A stretch of DNA of 64,000 nt from UBA9732 sp052170315 (lineage in GTDB: Bacteria; Spirochaetota; Spirochaetia; Sphaerochaetales; Sphaerochaetaceae): NCBI GenBank assembly GCA_052170315.1, contig JBQNAT010000005.1:1-64000 (forward strand), in the 5' to 3' direction. How positions within the stretch are numbered: position 1 is the stretch's first letter; every line of letters starts with the position of its first letter. Below, piece after piece: positions 59,996 to 64,000 of this stretch. The position numbers were made by a program, and so were the translations under genes. The notes under the pieces are model-generated. The model worked only from the letters and a program-made list of their open reading frames with translations, made no database searches and was not told where the DNA came from.

Positions 59996-61723
59996 TCAAG
60001 CCCTTTTAAGCTTTTCCATTTCGTCTTTTTCCAGGACTGTATAGGCAATTTTACCTACAAGCGTTTTTGGAAGCTGGTCGCGGAACTCTATGTCATAGGG
60101 TATTGCGTATTTTGCTATATGCTCCCGGCAATAAGCCATTATGTTCCGCTTGAGCTCATCCGTGGGTTTTACTCCGGGCTTAAGCTGTAAGAAGGCTTTG
60201 ACTTTTTGCATTCTGTACGGGTCCGGCACGCCTATGACACAGCTCATCTGAACTTCCGGCAGAGCATCCAATATGTTTTCTATCTGGGAAGGGTAGATGT
60301 TGTAGCCGCTGCTTATAATCATGCGCTTAATTCTCTGTTTGAAATAAATAAAGCCTTCTTCATCCATATATCCCAGATCGCCGGTATGGAGCCACGTGAA
60401 GCCGTCATCATGAAGACGGAGAGTATTTTTGTTTTCTTCTTCATGGTTGATGTAACCAAGCATGACGGACGGCCCTCTGAGGCATATTTCGCCTTCGTCT
60501 CCAAAAGGGACTTCTTCGTTTGTGCCGGGCTTGCAGATTATATAATAGGTATCAGGATAGGGCAGGCCTATGGAGCCTTCCTTTTCTTTATTATAAGGGG
60601 TAAGGCAGCTGGCTGTAACGCATTCTGTCGTTCCGTAGCCTTCCCGTACTCTTACAGTTGCTCCATGGTCCGCAAGGAATTTATCCAGCTTCTTCTTCAG
60701 TTCTATGGTCAGGCTGTCGCCGCCTGAGAAAACACCCATAAGACAGGATAAATCAACATTGTCCATTTCTTTGTTTCTGGTTATGCCTTCATACAATGTG
60801 GGAACCCCCGCAATGTAGTTCGGCTGAGCGGTTTTAAGAAGATTTGAATACCCTTTTACGCTTACCTGCGGTACAAGCACGCTCCTTCCGCCCCAGAACA
60901 TCATTGTATGGACACATACGCCAAGCCCAAAGCCGTGGAACATCGGCATTGCCGCAAGCATTGTCTTTCCCTGTATTGGCTTGTTGCACATTGTACCTGT
61001 TTGCATGGCAAGAGCGTTAAGATTCAGGTTTGTCAGCCTTATGCCTTTTGTAACACCTGTTGTTCCGCCGGAAAAAAGGATTATGACCTGCTCCGCGCCG
61101 CGCTTTTTTACTGACGGATTCAAATTACATTCATGTGCTTTTCTAAGAAAATCTTTCCATGAAATTACAATTCCGTCTTTTGAGTATTTTTCAAAATGCC
61201 TTTCTTTCAGAAGCCTGTATGCCTGTGCCTTTACAAAGCCCAGAGCATCTGAAACTCTGGCAATGATTATGTTGTCAAGCCGGACGTGTTCTCTGACTTT
61301 TTTAATTTTTCCGTAGAACTGGTCAAGCGTGATTATGGTTTTGCTTTCGGCTTCCTTCAGATAAAAGACAATTTCATGTACGGCTGAAAGCGGATGAATC
61401 ATGCTGGCAACAGCCCCGATGGCATTTATGGCATAAAGGCAGATGACTGTCTGCGGTACGTTAGGCATGCAGACGGTAACGACATCGCCTTCCTTTATCC
61501 CAAGCGCACGGAATGCTTTTTCCGCTTCCGTTATCTGCTGGACAAGGCTGCTGTATGAAGTATCTTTTCCCTGAAACGTAAGCGCCGTCTGACGTGGATA
61601 TTTTTTTGCGCTTTCAAAGAGTGCGTCGCTTATTGAAAAATCGGGATAATCAAGATGGAAAGGAACTTCACCGTAGCTTTTCAGCCAGGGGGCGGTTTTT
61701 ATTTCTTCTTCTGTGTAAGTCAT
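59996..61723 (-). CDS. AMP-dependent acyl-CoA synthetase
   Basis: 575 residues from ATG 61723 (MTYTEEEIKTAPWLKSYG), with AGAGGT six bases upstream; ATG 61750, nine codons earlier, lacks a site. ILFSGGTTGVTKGIRLTN is the ATP loop, GYGTTECVTASCLTP follows, LHTGDLGYMDEEGFIYFKQR is the hinge, and PKTLVGKIAYTVLE bears the catalytic Lys. A long-chain-fatty-acid-CoA-ligase-like enzyme. It begins 27 bases after the E2-like gene, so the two are probably one transcript, and the pair may activate and transfer an acyl group. Confidence 0.9.
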   Translation of the reverse strand: MTYTEEEIKTAPWLKSYGEVPFHLDYPDFSISDALFESAKKYPRQTALTFQGKDTSYSSLVQQITEAEKAFRALGIKEGDVVTVCMPNVPQTVICLYAINAIGAVASMIHPLSAVHEIVFYLKEAESKTIITLDQFYGKIKKVREHVRLDNIIIARVSDALGFVKAQAYRLLKERHFEKYSKDGIVISWKDFLRKAHECNLNPSVKKRGAEQVIILFSGGTTGVTKGIRLTNLNLNALAMQTGTMCNKPIQGKTMLAAMPMFHGFGLGVCVHTMMFWGGRSVLVPQVSVKGYSNLLKTAQPNYIAGVPTLYEGITRNKEMDNVDLSCLMGVFSGGDSLTIELKKKLDKFLADHGATVRVREGYGTTECVTASCLTPYNKEKEGSIGLPYPDTYYIICKPGTNEEVPFGDEGEICLRGPSVMLGYINHEEENKNTLRLHDDGFTWLHTGDLGYMDEEGFIYFKQRIKRMIISSGYNIYPSQIENILDALPEVQMSCVIGVPDPYRMQKVKAFLQLKPGVKPTDELKRNIMAYCREHIAKYAIPYDIEFRDQLPKTLVGKIAYTVLEKDEMEKLKRA

Positions 61724-61750
61724 ATATACCTCTGAGTCATTAAATGTCAT

Positions 61751-62668
61751 TTAAATATCAATGTCTTCCTGTCCGTCTCCAAAGTCAACGCTTCGGTTTG
61801 CGGGTATTTCCAGCAGTTCGGGATTTGTCATGTATTTCTTGAACATTCTTATGGTTTTCGAGAAATAAACGCCATCGCCTATTCTTTCATCAATTGTGAA
61901 GGAAACAGGCAGGAACTCTTTCATTTCATAGGTTCCGTCAGGCTTGAATTCCGGGCGTATCTCCTTCATTCCGATTATGGCGAAAAAGGAGTTTGAACCG
62001 AAATTCGTAAGGTGGTGATAATCTGCATCCATCTTTATGGAGCCAAGATTGGAAATGAAACAGGTCTTGGAGTAGGGGTTGAAGTCCACAAGCTCCCGCG
62101 GGAGCTTTCCCTTGCTGTCGCTTTTCAGGATATAGTTGACAACAAGCCTGTAAATTGGTCTTGGAAGCCTTACCAGGGTTCTCATGATATCGGTAGTGCC
62201 GTCATGCGTATCCGCGCTCTTTCGTATGTGATGTACCTGACTGCAGATAGAGTTGTGCATCTGGTCTATGGGGCTTTCTTCACTGTCTTTGTTATACTTC
62301 ATTATTATGAAGCCTTCTTCCGCTCCGTCCGCCTTTTCTTTTTTAGCAACGGCGGTAAGCGAAATATCCTTTCTTTCATAGAAATGCCCGTTTCTTATGA
62401 AGTAATTCATCCGGGGTCTTTCAGCAATTGTACGGCCAAGTGCGGCGCAGAAGATATGGAAAAAAGTATATCTGTACTCGGGCTCCGTATCGTTAAGTTT
62501 TTTAAGATAAACATTAAGCGCAGTAAGGTCTATGTCAAACCTGCATACTGCTTCATTTTCTGCTCTTGTGCCCAGAAGGCTTATCATGAATTCCTGTATG
62601 GGTTCTATTCCTTTGACAAGATAGGCGTCATAGGTTTCACCTTTTTGCTTCTTTTTTTTCTCACCCAT
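61751..62668 (-). CDS. Stand-alone E2-type acyltransferase fold protein, catalytic His replaced
   Basis: 305 residues resembling the catalytic domain of 2-oxo acid dehydrogenase E2 (CAT superfamily), without lipoyl or subunit-binding domains. The ISNLGSIKMDADYHHLTNFG strand and PVSFTIDERIGDGVYF are recognisable. The second should carry the catalytic motif DHRxxDG; here it is DERIGDG, with Glu in place of His. Acyl transfer by the classical mechanism is therefore doubtful. Located with an acyl-CoA synthetase, it may bind an acyl-CoA; function not known. Confidence 0.8.
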   Translation of the reverse strand: MGEKKKKQKGETYDAYLVKGIEPIQEFMISLLGTRAENEAVCRFDIDLTALNVYLKKLNDTEPEYRYTFFHIFCAALGRTIAERPRMNYFIRNGHFYERKDISLTAVAKKEKADGAEEGFIIMKYNKDSEESPIDQMHNSICSQVHHIRKSADTHDGTTDIMRTLVRLPRPIYRLVVNYILKSDSKGKLPRELVDFNPYSKTCFISNLGSIKMDADYHHLTNFGSNSFFAIIGMKEIRPEFKPDGTYEMKEFLPVSFTIDERIGDGVYFSKTIRMFKKYMTNPELLEIPANRSVDFGDGQEDIDI

Positions 62669-62833
62669 GGGTTTTTAACCTCATATTCCAAATTTCCATG
62701 TGTTTTATATCATTGTTTATAAGTTCTGGTCAACCGAATAGTTAGGATTAACTATGTCTTCTTTGATTAGTTTTTTCTTAAATTAGCAATTATTTCGTTC
62801 ATTCATGCTACAATTGTCGGAAAGGAGATAGGG

Positions 62834-63571
62834 ATGAAACTCATTTCGTGGAACGTAAACGGTCTGAGAGCTGTAATTGGCAAGGGTTTTATGGACTATT
62901 TTATGGAGCAGAAAGCAGATGTGTTCTGTCTTCAGGAAATCAAGCTTTCGGAAGGCCAGCTGGCTTTGAATCTTCCGGGCTATTACTGCCACTATAACTA
63001 TGCCGAAAAGAAAGGTTATTCGGGGACAGCTGTTTTTTCAAAGGAAAAGCCTCTTTCAGTTAGCCATGGGAAGGATAATGAAGGCCGTATCTGTGCCCTT
63101 GAGTTTTCCGATTTCTATGTTGTGGATGTCTATACTCCCAATTCACAGGACGGTCTTGCCAGGCTCCCGTTCCGTCTGGAGTGGGATGAATACTTCAGAA
63201 ATTTTGTTAAGGAGCTGGACAGCCGGAAAACAGTTCTGATATGCGGAGACCTCAATGTTGCCCACAAAGAAATTGACATCAAAAACCCTAAATCAAACCT
63301 CAGAAATGCGGGTTTTACAATAGAGGAAAGGGACAGCTTCACGCTTTTGCTTGAAAGCGGCTTTACAGATACTTTCAGACACTTTTATCCTGATTTAAAG
63401 GATGCCTACAGCTGGTGGTCTTACCGCTTTAAGGCCCGTGAACGGAACGCGGGCTGGAGAATAGATTACTGGCTTGTATCCTCAAGAGCCGTAGACAGGG
63501 TAAAGAGCGCAGGCATAGATGCGGATGTTACGGGCTCGGACCATGCGCCGGTTTATGTGATTTTTGAGTGA
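62834..63571 (+). CDS. Exodeoxyribonuclease III / AP endonuclease
   Basis: 245 residues, ExoA/XthA family, base excision repair. ISWNVNGLRAV, FCLQEIKLSEGQ, VYTPNSQDGLARLPFRLEW, CGDLNVAHKEIDIKNPKSN and GSDHAPV give the metal-binding Glu and catalytic Asp, Asn and His. AAGGAGA precedes ATG 62834. The stop lies within a tandem repeat. Confidence 0.96.
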   Translation: MKLISWNVNGLRAVIGKGFMDYFMEQKADVFCLQEIKLSEGQLALNLPGYYCHYNYAEKKGYSGTAVFSKEKPLSVSHGKDNEGRICALEFSDFYVVDVYTPNSQDGLARLPFRLEWDEYFRNFVKELDSRKTVLICGDLNVAHKEIDIKNPKSNLRNAGFTIEERDSFTLLLESGFTDTFRHFYPDLKDAYSWWSYRFKARERNAGWRIDYWLVSSRAVDRVKSAGIDADVTGSDHAPVYVIFE

Positions 63572-63589
63572 TTTTTGAGTGATTTTTTA
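63557..63589. repeat. 11-bp tandem repeat over the exonuclease stop codon
   Basis: GTGATTTTTGA occurs twice perfectly (63557, 63568), and a third copy follows with one change. The exonuclease stop codon TGA (63569-63571) lies at the junction of the units. Confidence 0.85.
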
Positions 63590-63632
63590 ATAAAATGTTG
63601 TTTTTGTCAAAAGATGATTGTAGATTTCACTT

Positions 63633-64000
63633 ATGATAGGCTTTCTGATTAAAAAGGTATTTTTTGATATCTGGGACAACCTGATGATGATAATTGTAAC
63701 GAATCTGGGCTTTTTGGCTCCGCTTGCGCTGATTCTTCTTTCAGGTTTCCTTGCGGACTACAGTGTTGCGGCGTCCGTTGCCGTGCTTGTTATTTCGGTT
63801 CTTGTCTTCAGCCTGTATTCGCTTGGCATAAACGCGACGGTCTTTGGCTACAGCAGGTACCGTCGCGACGGTTTCAGGGCTTTCAAAGAAGCTTTCAGGT
63901 ATCATCTTGGCCACGCCTTCTTTCATTTCGGCCTGTGCATAATTCTTGTGCTCCTTTTTGCCGCGGTAATTCCCTTCTATTTCGCAATCGGGAATTTTTT
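63633..64000 (+). CDS. Membrane protein, 3' end outside the window
   Basis: Open frame from ATG 63633 to the window edge, 122 codons. Three hydrophobic segments (residues about 18-38, 46-64, 95-122) with basic loops (YSRYRRDGFRAFKEAFRYH). DUF624/YesL-like membrane proteins are similar in layout, but family is not secure. No ribosome binding site stands out. Confidence 0.6.
   Translation, partial: MIGFLIKKVFFDIWDNLMMIIVTNLGFLAPLALILLSGFLADYSVAASVAVLVISVLVFSLYSLGINATVFGYSRYRRDGFRAFKEAFRYHLGHAFFHFGLCIILVLLFAAVIPFYFAIGNF

Overview
The window looks like chromosome from a host-associated, fermentative spirochaete of the Treponema type (gut or rumen). This is an inference from gene content. Supporting signs are a degT-nadK-recN block like the one I recall in treponemes, a PPi-dependent phosphofructokinase, two GH57 enzymes with a DUF4912 protein, an Asd of the archaeal/fungal type, a phosphatidylethanolamine gene set, and a pectin/hexuronate operon. 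No rRNA, tRNA, CRISPR array or prophage was seen. Base composition is moderate and fairly even.

Layout. 1-1.6 kb: 3' part of an IS4/IS1634-type insertion sequence abutting a DegT-like gene, then nadK and recN. 5.2-11.8 kb: alpha-glucan metabolism (GH57/DUF3536 on the minus strand; DUF4912, GH57 branching-type enzyme and GH13 as a plus-strand operon). 11.8-18 kb: EAL signalling protein, LUD protein, PPi-PFK, a YaiI-type protein and a frameshifted purine nucleoside phosphorylase. 18-21 kb: a Trp-type ABC importer preceded by an aromatic-codon leader peptide and attenuator. 21-23.4 kb: a second ABC system. 24.5-29.4 kb: zinc uptake genes divergent from a DUF1858/Fur/glycosyltransferase/CrtO-like operon across a perfect palindrome. 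29.5-33.4 kb: asd, ogt, gpmA, an iron-sulfur aldo/keto reductase and a ferredoxin. 33.5-36.2 kb: phospholipid operon. 36.5-42.5 kb: a beta-CASP nuclease, then aconitase, an NAD-type isocitrate dehydrogenase and citrate synthase (an oxidative half-cycle to 2-oxoglutarate). 42.7-46.3 kb: HAD relic, hpt, purA, purB. 46.3-48.9 kb: T-box leader and a regulator/acyl-CoA-ligase fusion. 48.9-60 kb: hexuronate catabolism under a GntR/FCD regulator. 60-64 kb: an acyl-CoA ligase, an acyltransferase-like protein, exodeoxyribonuclease III and a truncated membrane protein.

How it fits together. Hexuronates from pectin enter through KduI and UxaC, are interconverted by UxaE, reduced by a UxuB-type dehydrogenase and phosphorylated by KdgK; the mannonate dehydratase and KDPG aldolase steps are not in the window. 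Aconitase, IDH and citrate synthase would supply 2-oxoglutarate for biosynthesis. Two tRNA-charging sensors, a peptide-coding attenuator for aromatic amino acids and a T-box with a possible Val specifier, tie transport and an acyl-CoA ligase to amino acid supply.

Most notable signals: the Phe/Tyr attenuator (20.79-20.95 kb), the T-box in front of an XRE-cupin-acyl-CoA-ligase fusion (46.36-48.92 kb), the Zur-like divergent operator, a G9 tract at a TTG start inside the hexuronate operon, and repeated short tandem duplications at gene ends. Several proteins lack expected catalytic residues: DegT-like without its PLP lysine, a GH57 with Asp for Glu, and an E2-like protein without its His.
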